64,000 bases of DNA from Pirellulales bacterium (GTDB taxonomy: Bacteria; Planctomycetota; Planctomycetia; Pirellulales; JAEUIK01). The stretch lies in contig JAIESQ010000079.1 in assembly GCA_019745975.1 (NCBI GenBank), positions 1 through 64,000 of the forward strand, given 5' to 3'. The translations under genes and the position numbers were made by a program. The notes beneath the pieces are model-generated. The model searched no databases. It was given only the letters and a program-made list of their open reading frames with translations, and was not told the origin of the DNA. Shown here piece by piece: positions 26,734-39,004 of this stretch. Numbering within the stretch: the stretch's first letter is position 1; each line of letters opens with the position of its first letter.

Positions 26734-28269
26734 ATGAACCGATCACTTGCTGTCAGTTTCGTTTGCGCGTTGTTGTGCGCCGCCGGGCTGGTACCCTGCA
26801 AACCAGTCTGCGGGCAGGTCGTTCGCAGCACCGTGATGCCAGAGACTACGGCGGTCCGGCACGGACTGCATCGCGCCTGGGCCGGCCAGGTTCAGCTCGA
26901 TCGCCTGCGCGACAAGATCGCTGGCGCAGCGCTTTCAACCGGGGGACTCTTCGTACTCTCGGTCGGCGGCACGCTCGATGCCCTTGACGCCGAAACTGGG
27001 CTGGGCATGTGGTCGACGCGCTGCGGAAACCGCAACTATCCCAGTGTCGGACCGGCCGCGAACCAGAAATACGTCGCCTTCGTCAACGGCACAACCTTGT
27101 ATGTACTGCGCCGCGGCGACGGTGAAATCATTTTCGAGCGGAGCTTGCAACATGTCGCCACCACGTCGCCGGCGCTCCGCGGCGAGCGCGCGTTCGTGGC
27201 TCTATTCAACGGCACGATCGCGTCGTACGAGGTTCGCCAGGGACGGCGCGCTCCGTGGATCTACAATTCGCCGGGCATGTTCGAGGCCCCACCCCTGGCA
27301 ACTCCAGCCAGCGTGGCGTGGGCAACCGACAAGGGTTGGCTGTTCTGTGGCACCGCCGACGGGCTTGGTGTTCGATTCAAGTTCCGCACCAGCGGTTCGA
27401 TCGAAGGTCCGATCGCCTATGCGAACCAGCGGCTGTATGTCGCATCGGCCAGCGGCTACGTCTACGCGGTCGAAGAAATGACCGGCCGCATGGCCTGGCG
27501 CTTTTCGGCTGGCAGCCCGGTGACGCATCAGCCGATTGTGCTGGGCTCAAGCGTCTATGTGTTTCCCGACGCGGGGGGCGTGTTCTGCCTTGCTGAGTCG
27601 AGCGGCCGCGAGCGGTGGTTTTCCCCGCGCGCGGCGGAATTCGTCGCGGCGAGCCCCTTGCGGGGCGAACGCGCCAAGCCCAAGGGCAAACCGCAAAAGG
27701 AAGTTCGCAGCGAAGAAATCGCCAGACTGTACGTGGCCGACAAGCTAGGACAAACCCATGTGCTCGACGCCGAGACCGGGGCCACGCTCGACCGCCTCGA
27801 CACGAGCGCCTGGGCGTGGAAATTCACCAACGTCGTGAACGATCGACTGTACCTCGGCACCACGAGCGGCATGATCCAGTGTTTGCACGAATTGGACCTC
27901 GAAAAGCCCGTCTATTACGAGAAGCCGATCAAGACTTCGGCTCCGGCCGATGGCTCCCGGCCGACGCGCCCCGCCCCTCCCGCGGAGGAGGAAGGCGGCG
28001 AAGCGGCCACCGATGAAGCTGCTGAGGCTGAGATGCCTGCCGAAGACGCCGGTGAGGCGGAAATGCCTGCCGAAGAAGGCGCCGACCCGTTCGATGACGA
28101 AGCGGAAGCTGCCGGCCGGGAAGCGCCCGGCACGCCCGATGAATCACGGGCCGACGACGCGAACCCGCCCGCCGACGAACGCGGGGCGGAGAATCGCGCC
28201 GCTGAGGAGGACGCGGCTACGGGCAACGACGCAGACGCGAAGGCCGAGGCCGAAGAACCACAGTCCTAG
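26734..28269 (+). CDS. Exported PQQ-like beta-propeller protein with acidic tail
   Basis: A 511-residue protein. ATG 26734 opens a signal peptide (SFVCALLCAAGLVPC). Residues about 55-400 form PQQ_2-type blades, seen as repeats such as GGTLDALDAETGLGMWSTR, NGTTLYVLRRGDGEIIFER and ASGYVYAVEEMTGRMAWRF. Family members bind PQQ or act as scaffolds like BamB. The last 100 residues are very acidic, with a repeated AEMPAED/AEMPAEE. No dehydrogenase active-site motif is evident, so a scaffolding or assembly role is more likely than catalysis. Confidence 0.85.
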   Translation: MNRSLAVSFVCALLCAAGLVPCKPVCGQVVRSTVMPETTAVRHGLHRAWAGQVQLDRLRDKIAGAALSTGGLFVLSVGGTLDALDAETGLGMWSTRCGNRNYPSVGPAANQKYVAFVNGTTLYVLRRGDGEIIFERSLQHVATTSPALRGERAFVALFNGTIASYEVRQGRRAPWIYNSPGMFEAPPLATPASVAWATDKGWLFCGTADGLGVRFKFRTSGSIEGPIAYANQRLYVASASGYVYAVEEMTGRMAWRFSAGSPVTHQPIVLGSSVYVFPDAGGVFCLAESSGRERWFSPRAAEFVAASPLRGERAKPKGKPQKEVRSEEIARLYVADKLGQTHVLDAETGATLDRLDTSAWAWKFTNVVNDRLYLGTTSGMIQCLHELDLEKPVYYEKPIKTSAPADGSRPTRPAPPAEEEGGEAATDEAAEAEMPAEDAGEAEMPAEEGADPFDDEAEAAGREAPGTPDESRADDANPPADERGAENRAAEEDAATGNDADAKAEAEEPQS

Positions 28270-28548
28270 TCGTCTGGGCGACACATCGCCGGTGCGGCCT
28301 GGTGGTAACTGCTCGCGCGTCAATCGCTTTCGCGTGCTAGCACGGCAAACGGCAAATGCCCCTTAACCGCGCCAGCGTGGAAATCCGATAACCCACAGCA
28401 GGCCGACGCGCGCTGCCATCGCCTCCCGCGGTGATACACAGCATTGCCGTCAGCCTGCCGCAAACTAACTCCGGCGGCGCGCCTCTTCCGCAGGGCGCGA
28501 CTCTGGGGCCCGCCTGAGCATCGACCCACCTGCCACGAGGTTCGCTCC

Positions 28549-29409
28549 GTGCAGATTCATCCCTCGGCCATTGTCAGTCCACAGGCCTGCCTGGGACGCG
28601 ACGTGGTGATCGGTCCGTTTTGCGTTGTCGAGGACGAGACGGTAATCGGTGACCGCTGCCGGCTCGAAAGCCGCGTGGTCATCAAGCGTGGCACGACGCT
28701 CGGCCCCGACAATCACATCTGCGACGGCGCCACCCTCGGCGGTTTGCCGCAACATGTGCACGTGCCGGAACGCTGCGGCGCGCTGCAGATCGGCGCCGGC
28801 AATCGGCTGCGCGAGTACGTGACGATCCATCGCGCCCTGAAGACCGACGCTGCCACGCGCTTGGGAGATCGCAATCTGCTGATGGTCAACGCCCACGTGG
28901 CGCACGATTGCGAATTGGGTAATCACACGATCGTGGCCAACAACGCGCTCGTGGGCGGCCACGTCAAGGTCGAGGATCGGGCGTACGTCTCGGCGGCCGT
29001 GGCGATCCATCAGTTCTGCCGCATCGGCTCCTTGGCCATGGTCGGCGGGCAGGCACACATCACCCAGGACGTACCCCCCTTCGTGACCGTCGACGGCAAC
29101 ACTTCGCAAGTCGTCGGGCTAAACCTGATCGGCTTGCGCAGGGCCGGCTTTGGCGACGCCGACATCATCTCGCTGAAGGCAGCTTACCGCTTGATCTACC
29201 GCAGCGGTCTCCGCTGGGTTGAAATTGTCGAGCGGTTGGAGAGCCAGTTTGTCACCGGGCCGGCCTCCCGATACGCACCGTTCTTGCAAGTTGGCAAACG
29301 CGGCTTCGTGCAGGAACGCCGTGGACCTGTGCCCGGCACGATCAAGATCACCGAGGCCCCGGCGAGCGACGAACAGCGCGTCTCGGCACAGCTTAAACGC
29401 GCCGGTTAG
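28549..29409 (+). CDS. lpxA: Acyl-[ACP]-UDP-N-acetylglucosamine O-acyltransferase
   Basis: A 286-residue left-handed beta-helix enzyme (E. coli LpxA is 262). GTG 28549 starts the first hexapeptide coil (VQIHPSAIVSPQACLGRDVV), with AGG upstream; longer frames upstream lack homology. The active-site segment MVNAHVAHDCELGNH contains the catalytic His119, and IHQFCRIGSLAMVGG is typical for LpxA. It transfers a 3-hydroxyacyl chain to UDP-GlcNAc, the first step of lipid A synthesis. The C-terminal helical domain is present. It converges on ppdK with only three bases between stop codons. Confidence 0.9.
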   Translation: MQIHPSAIVSPQACLGRDVVIGPFCVVEDETVIGDRCRLESRVVIKRGTTLGPDNHICDGATLGGLPQHVHVPERCGALQIGAGNRLREYVTIHRALKTDAATRLGDRNLLMVNAHVAHDCELGNHTIVANNALVGGHVKVEDRAYVSAAVAIHQFCRIGSLAMVGGQAHITQDVPPFVTVDGNTSQVVGLNLIGLRRAGFGDADIISLKAAYRLIYRSGLRWVEIVERLESQFVTGPASRYAPFLQVGKRGFVQERRGPVPGTIKITEAPASDEQRVSAQLKRAG

Positions 29410-29412
29410 CGC

Positions 29413-32154
<2,742 letters not shown>

Positions 32155-32539
32155 AAGTGCCAAATCCTTGTTAGAGCGAGACGTTATCCAATGGTGACAG
32201 CAGCGAAAGTGCGCCCGGGCCGCGCTCGAGGGGGGCCCGCCGAGCAAAAAGACGCACCACCGTGTGCGCGGAGAATGTGGCGGCGCTGCAGGTTTGTCGC
32301 AAATCTGCGGGAAATCGTAGCAGTGGCGCCCCGGAGCGTCAAGGAAGGGGAAGCGTGCGACTGGCGGCTGCTACGACCACCTTGCGTAGACTTTGCAGTC
32401 GGCATTACCCCCGACAAATGAGCAGTCGGCTCAATGAAATCAAAGCAGGGCAAGTCGCCGGAAGAGAGATCCTGAATCTCTCGACGACATGCCCTGGTGC
32501 GTGAGACGGTGAAACGGCCATTCGCGCTGCGATCGAATC
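32155..32539. other. Upstream region of ppdK
   Basis: About 385 bp between ppdK and the 3' end of the small membrane protein gene, both on the minus strand. It should hold the ppdK promoter, but I see no convincing consensus boxes. Short frames here lack ribosome sites and recognisable composition. No repeats noted. Confidence 0.4.
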
Positions 32540-32872
32540 TTAACGAGCACCAACCGTCGAGTCGGCGGCCAGTTCGAACGTTTGCGGTTGCGAGCGACTA
32601 GTCGTGCCATGGTCTGGCGTGAGGCCGAGCAGACCGAAGGCGCTCATCGCACCGAGGGCCGCCCCGACCAAGGCCAGGCCATAGACGAGCGGCATCTGCG
32701 GCTCGCCGCCGCCGGCCGCCGAAACGCCGGCGCCAAAGGCCGCGCCGGCAAACTCGCCGACAACCCAAAAGGCCACCAGCAGAAACCCGAACAATCCGGC
32801 CGATTGCCCTTTCTCGCGTGCCCGAGCTGCAATCTTCTTCACAAAGCCGATCATGACAAAGATCTCGATCAT
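32540..32872 (-). CDS. Small integral membrane protein, unknown
   Basis: A 110-residue protein. ATG 32872 has AAAGGCAG upstream. Two hydrophobic segments are visible: GLFGFLLVAFWVVGEFAGAA (about 26-46) and LVYGLALVGAALGAMSAFGL (about 62-82), separated by a short Gly-rich loop. A basic amphipathic N-terminus (FVKKIAARAREKG) precedes them and a polar tail follows. I recognise no family. In-frame codons upstream to 33403 overlap the neighbouring divergent gene and are not used. Confidence 0.7.
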   Translation of the reverse strand: MIEIFVMIGFVKKIAARAREKGQSAGLFGFLLVAFWVVGEFAGAAFGAGVSAAGGGEPQMPLVYGLALVGAALGAMSAFGLLGLTPDHGTTSRSQPQTFELAADSTVGAR

Positions 32873-33107
32873 CGCAGCACTGCCTTTCGTTTGAAATGGT
32901 GCGTGGTTCGCTTGCCCGTCGGACCGCCCGCCCTGCATGCAGGCCGCGACCCGATCCAACTGCCCCAGATACGCCCTGGCCGCCGGTGCCTGACACTTGC
33001 GCGGCAGAATACTCGGCACCACGGCTGTGGTTAGAATGGTCCCGCCTCCCGTTCCGGCGGGACGAAACGACTGGCAGAACACGTTTGCGCGATTGCTGGG
33101 AGACGTG

Positions 33108-34484
33108 ATGCCCAACGCCTTGCCGCCAAGGGGCGATCGGCCAAGCGGACCGTCGCGCCGCGCGTTCCTGCGAATTTCCTCCGGGGCCGCCGCCGCGCTC
33201 GCAATCGCGAATGTTCGGGCGGGAATCGCCGACACTCGTGCTTCGGATGAAGCGCCCTGCGATCCACCGCAGAACACCCCCGACACATCCCGTGAGCTCC
33301 CGATCACCGGCATCGAACGGCCGGAGCTAGCCGGCTTCGACCGCGCGATGCTCAACTTCCTGCGCGAAGAAAAGGGAGTCGGCGCGGCGCTGGCAATCAC
33401 CAAGGACGGTCGCTTGGTATACGCCCGCGGCTTTGGCTATGCCGATCGCGAAGCACGCCGTGTGGTCGAACCACACTCGCTGTTTCGCATCGCCAGCTTG
33501 TCGAAAGCGGTGACCGGCGCCGCGATCCTACAGCTCGTTCAGGGCGACCAACTCGCGATGCACGCCCGCGTGCGCGAGGTTCTCGATATCTGCAAGATCT
33601 ACGATGACCGTTGGCGCTACATCACGATCGCGCAACTCCTCGATCACACCGGCGGTTGGGACCGCGAGCAAAGCTACGATGCGATGTTTCGCGCGGTGGA
33701 AATCGCCGAGGCGTTGAAAGTGCCGCCCCCCGCCATGCCTGCCGACGTTATTCGCTTCATGGCGCGGCAACCACTCGACTTCGATCCAGGCTCACGAAAT
33801 GCCTACTCAAACTTCGGCTACTCGCTGTTGGGGCGCGTGATCGAACGACTCACGGGTCAGCGCTACGATGAGTACGTGCGTAGCGAAGTCCTCACCCCGC
33901 TGGGTATCCGCAAGATGAGGTTGGGCGCCACGCTACCGGCCAGCCGCGCCGAGGACGAAGTCTGCTACTACGATGGGCACGACGAGACAGGTCCAGCGGT
34001 CCTGGGCAACCAGATCGGCGCGCAGGTTCCTTGGCCCTACGGCGCGTGGTGCCTCGAGGCGATGGACGCGCACGGCGGCTGGATCGCCTCAGCGATCGAC
34101 ATGGTGCGCTTCGGCGCGGCCTTCGACGATCCCGAGCGATGTCCGATTCTCAATGGCGACAGTGTGCGACTGATGTTCACACGGCCCACAGGTCCGGCGG
34201 GCTACGATGCCGACGGCGGCCCCAAGGAGGCGTACTACGCCTGCGGCTGGAACGTCCGGCCGGTCAGCGATCGCGGCAAATTCAACGCTTGGCACACCGG
34301 CTCGCTCGACGGCACCTCGACTCTATTGGTCCGCCGGCACGATGGCTTGAACTGGGCTGTGCTGTTTAACGTGCGCGACGGGGCAAGTGGCAAGCGGATG
34401 TCGCTGGGGGCCGACCGCTGGCTGCACCGCGTGGCCGATGAGGTCACTGAATGGCCCGACGTCGATGAGTTCCAATCGACCTGA
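33108..34484 (+). CDS. Tat-exported serine hydrolase, class C beta-lactamase fold
   Basis: A 458-residue protein. ATG 33108 follows GGGAG. SRRAFLRISSGAAAALA is a Tat signal. The beta-lactamase/transpeptidase-like domain (about 75-445) has SxxK as SLSK (Ser130, Lys133) in IASLSKAVTGAAIL, and the second motif YSN at Tyr233-Asn235 in NAYSNFGYSLLGRVIE. A third-motif candidate is HTGSLDGTSTL. Proteins of this family include esterases and D-aminopeptidases as well as beta-lactamases; true antibiotic resistance should not be assumed. It converges with the molybdoenzyme gene. Confidence 0.9.
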   Translation: MPNALPPRGDRPSGPSRRAFLRISSGAAAALAIANVRAGIADTRASDEAPCDPPQNTPDTSRELPITGIERPELAGFDRAMLNFLREEKGVGAALAITKDGRLVYARGFGYADREARRVVEPHSLFRIASLSKAVTGAAILQLVQGDQLAMHARVREVLDICKIYDDRWRYITIAQLLDHTGGWDREQSYDAMFRAVEIAEALKVPPPAMPADVIRFMARQPLDFDPGSRNAYSNFGYSLLGRVIERLTGQRYDEYVRSEVLTPLGIRKMRLGATLPASRAEDEVCYYDGHDETGPAVLGNQIGAQVPWPYGAWCLEAMDAHGGWIASAIDMVRFGAAFDDPERCPILNGDSVRLMFTRPTGPAGYDADGGPKEAYYACGWNVRPVSDRGKFNAWHTGSLDGTSTLLVRRHDGLNWAVLFNVRDGASGKRMSLGADRWLHRVADEVTEWPDVDEFQST

Positions 34485-34531
34485 CGCACTCGACGCGACA
34501 ATCAACCGCCACGTCGGGCGGCATGATGCCA

Positions 34532-35839
34532 TCAGTTGACGACCAGTTTCCGCTGCTCGATCGCAGCGTGTCCCGATCGCCGATAGGGCCGTGGAAAGGG
34601 CTGCGCATGGCCTCGCTCGTCGATCGCCCGACATCGCAGGGTGTAGTTGCCAGGTGACAGCCCGGGCAAGATGCCCGCCCAATGCACCACCGCCAACTTC
34701 ATCGGCCACGTTTGCGGCTGGCCCGCTGCATCGAAGCCCAAGGTCCGCAGCGGAATCTTGCCGTCAGGTAACTCGCCTCCCCAGTCCTGTGGCGGAGCAA
34801 GTATTTCCATGTCGACCCAGGGGGCGCTCGCAAAGCCGTCGCGCTCCCCGCCCGCCACGCGTTCCCCCGCGGGTTGAATCCAGGCTTGTACTTTTGACAG
34901 CCCGCCGATGCCAACTTGCGCGTACCCCGTGATCGGAATCTTGTCGCCGGCCTTGACCTCGGTCGGCACGTCGATCGTGGCGGCGAACGTCTTCATCGGG
35001 CTGTCGATGTCGTTCCCCTGTTCGGCATACGTGTCGTTGGCGTACGACAGCTCGGTGAGCACCACGTGCGTCAGCCATTTGACCGACTTGTAGCCGTAGT
35101 GCTCGGGCACGACCACGCGCACCGGTCCGCCGCGCTCGGCCGAAAGCCACTGGCCATTGAGCTTGTAGCAGAGGATCACCGGCGGCAGGTCGAAGTAATC
35201 CTCGAAGATGCGCCCGATCGGCAGCGAGCTGCGAAACATCTGCTCAGGTTGATCGTTGTGATACCCGTAGTAGAAGACGCGGCGAAGGTTGTCGCGGGGC
35301 TCTGCCAGGCGAACCACTTCGCGCAGCGGCACTCCTTCCCACAGGCCGAAGCCCAACGGACAGCCCAGATTCAAGCAGGTCATCGCTTTGACGAAGCGCA
35401 CGGCGTGCTTATCGGCCAACTGTAGGAGAGCCGCGAAATCGAGCGCCCGGTTCTTCTCCTTGGTAAGTGGACTGCGCAGCGGCACGGGATGTTCTGGGTC
35501 GGAGACGACTTCGAGTTTCCAGGTTTCGCGCGTCAGGCCGACCTCGGTCTTTTTGTCGTCGGGCAGCGCGTGCGGTAGCGGATCGCCGCGTGAGACGTCG
35601 AAGAACAGTTCCTGCGGAGTTAGCAGCTTGTCGTTGCCTTTGATGCCATCGCCTAGCGCGGCTTTGGGCCTAACAGGTTCGGGTGCCTCGGCCGCGGCTG
35701 AAGTATTGTTTGGCTCTGGTTCGGCGAACCCACGGCGCGGCCAAACGGCGCCGGCGGTCAGCGCCAGCCCGCCGGCTTTGAGAAAGTATCTGCGTGTCAG
35801 CTCTCGGTGCGACGCCAGGAATTTCGGGGCGTGTCGCAT
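34532..35839 (-). CDS. Sulfite oxidase-like molybdopterin enzyme (Tat-exported)
   Basis: A 435-residue protein starting at ATG 35839 with a Tat signal TRRYFLKAGGLALTAGA. The oxidoreductase molybdopterin-binding domain spans about 75-285; MTCLNLGCPLGFGLWEGVPL carries the likely Mo-ligating Cys (TC) and the conserved GxxWxGVPL. A Mo-co dimerisation-like beta domain follows (about 300-425). No haem domain is present, so it resembles bacterial SorA-type or YedY-related enzymes. It lies 51 bases downstream of the response regulator on the same strand and may be co-transcribed. The substrate may be sulfite or another S-oxide. Confidence 0.87.
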   Translation of the reverse strand: MRHAPKFLASHRELTRRYFLKAGGLALTAGAVWPRRGFAEPEPNNTSAAAEAPEPVRPKAALGDGIKGNDKLLTPQELFFDVSRGDPLPHALPDDKKTEVGLTRETWKLEVVSDPEHPVPLRSPLTKEKNRALDFAALLQLADKHAVRFVKAMTCLNLGCPLGFGLWEGVPLREVVRLAEPRDNLRRVFYYGYHNDQPEQMFRSSLPIGRIFEDYFDLPPVILCYKLNGQWLSAERGGPVRVVVPEHYGYKSVKWLTHVVLTELSYANDTYAEQGNDIDSPMKTFAATIDVPTEVKAGDKIPITGYAQVGIGGLSKVQAWIQPAGERVAGGERDGFASAPWVDMEILAPPQDWGGELPDGKIPLRTLGFDAAGQPQTWPMKLAVVHWAGILPGLSPGNYTLRCRAIDERGHAQPFPRPYRRSGHAAIEQRKLVVN

Positions 35840-35890
35840 GGCAGGCTCCTTGCAAGCGATGGACTTGCCACGTACAGCAAGACGTCCAGC

Positions 35891-36523
35891 TTACACCAAC
35901 CCGTGGCGCACGGCCCACACCGCCGCTTGAGTACGGTCGGAAACGCCGATCTTGCGCAGCACGTGCTGCACGTGCTCTTTGACTGTCTCGTAGCTGATCT
36001 TCAGCGACTGAGCGATCTCCTTGTTCGTGAGCCCCAGCGCCATCTGCCGGAGCACTTCGCTCTCGCGCTTCGTAAGCGAGACTTCGACGTCGTCGGTCAA
36101 GCGCGGCGTAGCCAGAGCACCGGTCACGCGGCGCAGTTCCTCGCGGGTCCAGGCGTTGTCCCCCGCGGCCGACTTACGCAGCGCTTCGAGCAACTCTTCG
36201 CGCCCAACCCCTTTGAGCAAGTAGCCGCTGGCCCCCAGGGCGAGCGCTCGCGCCACGTAAGTTGGATTGTCGTAAGTCGACAGGACGAGCACGGGCATTT
36301 CGGGACGCGCTTGACGCAACTGGGCCAGTGCTGCCAAGCCGTCGGTGTCTCCCATGCGCACATCGAGGAGCACCACGTCGGGCCGCATCGCCAGCGCCAC
36401 GCGGACCGCTTCCGGACCAGTCCCCGCCTCGCCGACAACTTCAATTTCGCTGCCGGCGAACAGGCTCTTCAGGCCTGAGCGAACAACTTCGTGATCGTCG
36501 GCAACCACAACTTTCAGAGTCAT
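35891..36523 (-). CDS. NarL/FixJ-type response regulator
   Basis: A 210-residue regulator. The receiver domain has acidic Asp9-Asp10, phospho-acceptor Asp54 (VVLLDVRMGD) and Lys in GYLLKG. The C-terminal LuxR-type helix-turn-helix is LTKRESEVLRQMALGLTNKEIAQSLKISYETVKEHV. ATG 36523 overlaps the sensor-kinase stop as ATGA, implying coupled translation. The partner is the multi-PAS kinase upstream. It probably controls genes including the molybdoenzyme directly downstream, though no binding site is visible. Confidence 0.95.
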   Translation of the reverse strand: MTLKVVVADDHEVVRSGLKSLFAGSEIEVVGEAGTGPEAVRVALAMRPDVVLLDVRMGDTDGLAALAQLRQARPEMPVLVLSTYDNPTYVARALALGASGYLLKGVGREELLEALRKSAAGDNAWTREELRRVTGALATPRLTDDVEVSLTKRESEVLRQMALGLTNKEIAQSLKISYETVKEHVQHVLRKIGVSDRTQAAVWAVRHGLV

Positions 36524-38982
36524 TCGTCGCTCCGTGGGTCGGCCACCTCTTGCGGCGGGGTGGCCGGCAATTCGACACACACTCGGGTCCCCTGTCCCAA
36601 CTGGCTCTCGATACTGGCCCGACCACGCAGCAATCGCGCCCGCTCGCGAATCCCTTGCAAGCCAAAGCGATTCTCAGTGATAACCAACGGATCGAAACCG
36701 ACGCCGTTGTCTCGAATCTCGACGCGGAGCGTGCCGGCTTCTTCCACGAGGTCCACCACGGTATACGTGGCTTTACTGTGGCGGCGGATGTTGTTAAGCG
36801 CCTCTTGCACGATCCGGTAGATCGTACCCTCGACGATCGCGCTAAAGCGGCGGCTGCTCACGTCGGGGCGAAACTCGATACAGCCGGCTCCGGCGCTGGT
36901 TTGCTCGCTGATCAGGTAATCAATCGCCGCCACGATTCCCTGCTCGTCGATGATCGGTGGCCTTAAGCCGCTGATAAGTCCACGTCCTTCGCCGAGGCTA
37001 TCACGGAGCAGGCGCAGCGCCAGGTCGAATTCGCCTTTGGCGGAGTCGGGATCCATGGAACGCAGCCGCCGGTAGCTTTCCAGGTGCATCAGCGCACCGG
37101 TGACATCTTGCAGAAAACCGTCGTGAATTTCGTACGCGATGAGCTGGCGATCGCGCTCGTGAGCCACGAGCAACCGCTGCAGCAACTTCTGCTCGGCGGC
37201 CAGCGCGGCGCCGGCGCGCTTACTCTCGGTGATGTCGCGGAACACGGCCACTCCCCCGACCAGCGTGCCGTTGTCGTCGCGCACCGGCCTGGCAATCACG
37301 CTTAGCCAGACGCCCTCCTGGCGGTCGGCATGCTGCACGTAGACTTCGGTATCGGGAGGTACCTCGCCGCGACTGGCCCGTACCAGCGGTAGCTCGTTCT
37401 CGGGATAGGGTGTAACGCGATCCGGAAGATATAATCCATAGCGCCGCGACCATTCACTGACAGGGACATCGAGCCGACCCACGCCCAAGATCCGGCTGGC
37501 GGCAGGGTTGAATACGGTGAAGCGCCCGTCGCGCCCGGCGACGACCACCCCTTCGCCAATGCTCGACAAGATCGACTGCAGGATCTGGGTTTGCCGCACG
37601 AGCTCGCGCTGCACCTCGTGCCTTGTCTGCACTTCCTTGCGGAGCTGCTCGTTGGCATCGAGTAGTTCGCCCGTGCGCTCCGCGACGCGCGCCTCGAGAC
37701 CTTCGTGCGCCGCTTGCAATTCGGCTTGCGCTTGCGAGCGCTGCGTGACGTCGATCCCCACCGCCCAGCTCCCCCAGCCCGAGATGGGAAACAGCGCGGA
37801 GAGATTCGACCAGGCAATGGTCTTGGGCGTACCGTCCTTGGCGGTCAGTGTCCACTCGATATCGCGGAAATGGTCTTCCATTTCGCGCCACTCGCCAATC
37901 ATTTGCAGCCGATAATCGGGATCGGGATAGAGCAGCTCAAACGCTTTTGGATTCCCCACCACTTCGGCCGCCGTGTAACCCGTGACCCGCTCACATTCTG
38001 AGTTCCAGGCCACGACCTGGATGATCGGCGCGTCGGTCGTCAGGTCGACCTTCTGTTCGACGGCCACGAGCATCACGGGCATATTCTGCACGATTTGCCG
38101 CAGTCGCTCCTCGTTGGCGGCGCGCTCGGTTATGTCGACGGCCCAAACCACGATCGATTGAGCCGCGCCGTCACCTGTCGGCAACACCTGGGCCGACCAC
38201 TCAAGCGTGCGAACCTGGCCATCGCGTTGCACTTCGAAATACTTGAGGTCCTGATCGACGCGGCCGGCCAGGACTTGCGCGACGGCGCGCTTTGCCCGCT
38301 CGGCCTGCAACTTCGGGAACAAGTCCCAAATGAATTTTCCTGTAGCCTTTTGTGCGACGTGACCGCTCATCAACTCGGTGGCGCGGTTCAGGAACAGCAC
38401 GCGCCCTTCGACGTCGAGGATCGTGATCAGGGTTTCGATGGAATCGAGCACGGCCGACATGAAATCGCGGTCAACGCGCAGCGCGCGTGCCGCGCGATCG
38501 AAGCGGCTGATGTCGGCCGCGACCCCCAGGGCACCGACGATCCGCCCCGCCTCGTCGTATTGCGGCGCGCAGTAGGCATCGAACGCCACGTCGCGAACGC
38601 GCACCAGCGCGCGACACGAATGACCCGCCAGCGCGCGGCGCGCCCCTTCGAGCACCTGCGGCGTGTCGCCGAAAACCGCCTCTAACTCTTGGCCAACAAC
38701 GTCGGCGGACTTGAGTCCCAACGCCGCCAGGCCGTTGCCCGCGGCGAGCGTGAAACGACGCTCTAGATCGATGGCCCAAGCAAAGACCGATCCCCCGTCG
38801 ACAACGACCTGCAAGTCGCCCCCGCCCGCGGCGAAGTAGGAAGAATGCGCTGCCGGATCGATTTCGGCTTTGCGGTCCTCGGCGGCGCCGTCGGTCAGCC
38901 GCCGTTCAAGTTCGGCGATTTGCCGGCGCAAAGACTGGATTTCGTCGGTGCGGTCGAGTTCCTCTGAGGGCAGGACAGACAT
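36520..38982 (-). CDS. Multi-PAS sensor histidine kinase (HisKA_3/NarX-UhpB type)
   Basis: An 820-residue kinase from ATG 38982; an in-frame ATG at 39033 would add 17 residues. There is no membrane segment, so it is a soluble sensor. A short coiled coil precedes four PAS domains (roughly 50-160, 180-290, 300-410 and 465-590), the second with ILDVEGRVLFLNRATELMSG. A coiled coil links the third and fourth PAS. The HisKA_3 box is IAYEIHDGFLQDVTGAL with phospho-acceptor His620. HATPase motifs follow: VQEALNNIRRHSKA, IRDNGVGFD and FGLQGIRERARLL. It overlaps its response regulator by four bases. PAS input suggests redox, gas or ligand sensing; no cofactor residues can be named. Confidence 0.93.
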   Translation of the reverse strand: MSVLPSEELDRTDEIQSLRRQIAELERRLTDGAAEDRKAEIDPAAHSSYFAAGGGDLQVVVDGGSVFAWAIDLERRFTLAAGNGLAALGLKSADVVGQELEAVFGDTPQVLEGARRALAGHSCRALVRVRDVAFDAYCAPQYDEAGRIVGALGVAADISRFDRAARALRVDRDFMSAVLDSIETLITILDVEGRVLFLNRATELMSGHVAQKATGKFIWDLFPKLQAERAKRAVAQVLAGRVDQDLKYFEVQRDGQVRTLEWSAQVLPTGDGAAQSIVVWAVDITERAANEERLRQIVQNMPVMLVAVEQKVDLTTDAPIIQVVAWNSECERVTGYTAAEVVGNPKAFELLYPDPDYRLQMIGEWREMEDHFRDIEWTLTAKDGTPKTIAWSNLSALFPISGWGSWAVGIDVTQRSQAQAELQAAHEGLEARVAERTGELLDANEQLRKEVQTRHEVQRELVRQTQILQSILSSIGEGVVVAGRDGRFTVFNPAASRILGVGRLDVPVSEWSRRYGLYLPDRVTPYPENELPLVRASRGEVPPDTEVYVQHADRQEGVWLSVIARPVRDDNGTLVGGVAVFRDITESKRAGAALAAEQKLLQRLLVAHERDRQLIAYEIHDGFLQDVTGALMHLESYRRLRSMDPDSAKGEFDLALRLLRDSLGEGRGLISGLRPPIIDEQGIVAAIDYLISEQTSAGAGCIEFRPDVSSRRFSAIVEGTIYRIVQEALNNIRRHSKATYTVVDLVEEAGTLRVEIRDNGVGFDPLVITENRFGLQGIRERARLLRGRASIESQLGQGTRVCVELPATPPQEVADPRSDE

Positions 38983-39004
38983 ACCGCAGGCTGCTTTCGC
39001 GAGG

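Noticed and set aside
33108-34484. Antibiotic-resistance beta-lactamase
   Set aside because: SxxK and YxN motifs show the fold only; planctomycetes have many such exported hydrolases and a resistance role is not supported.
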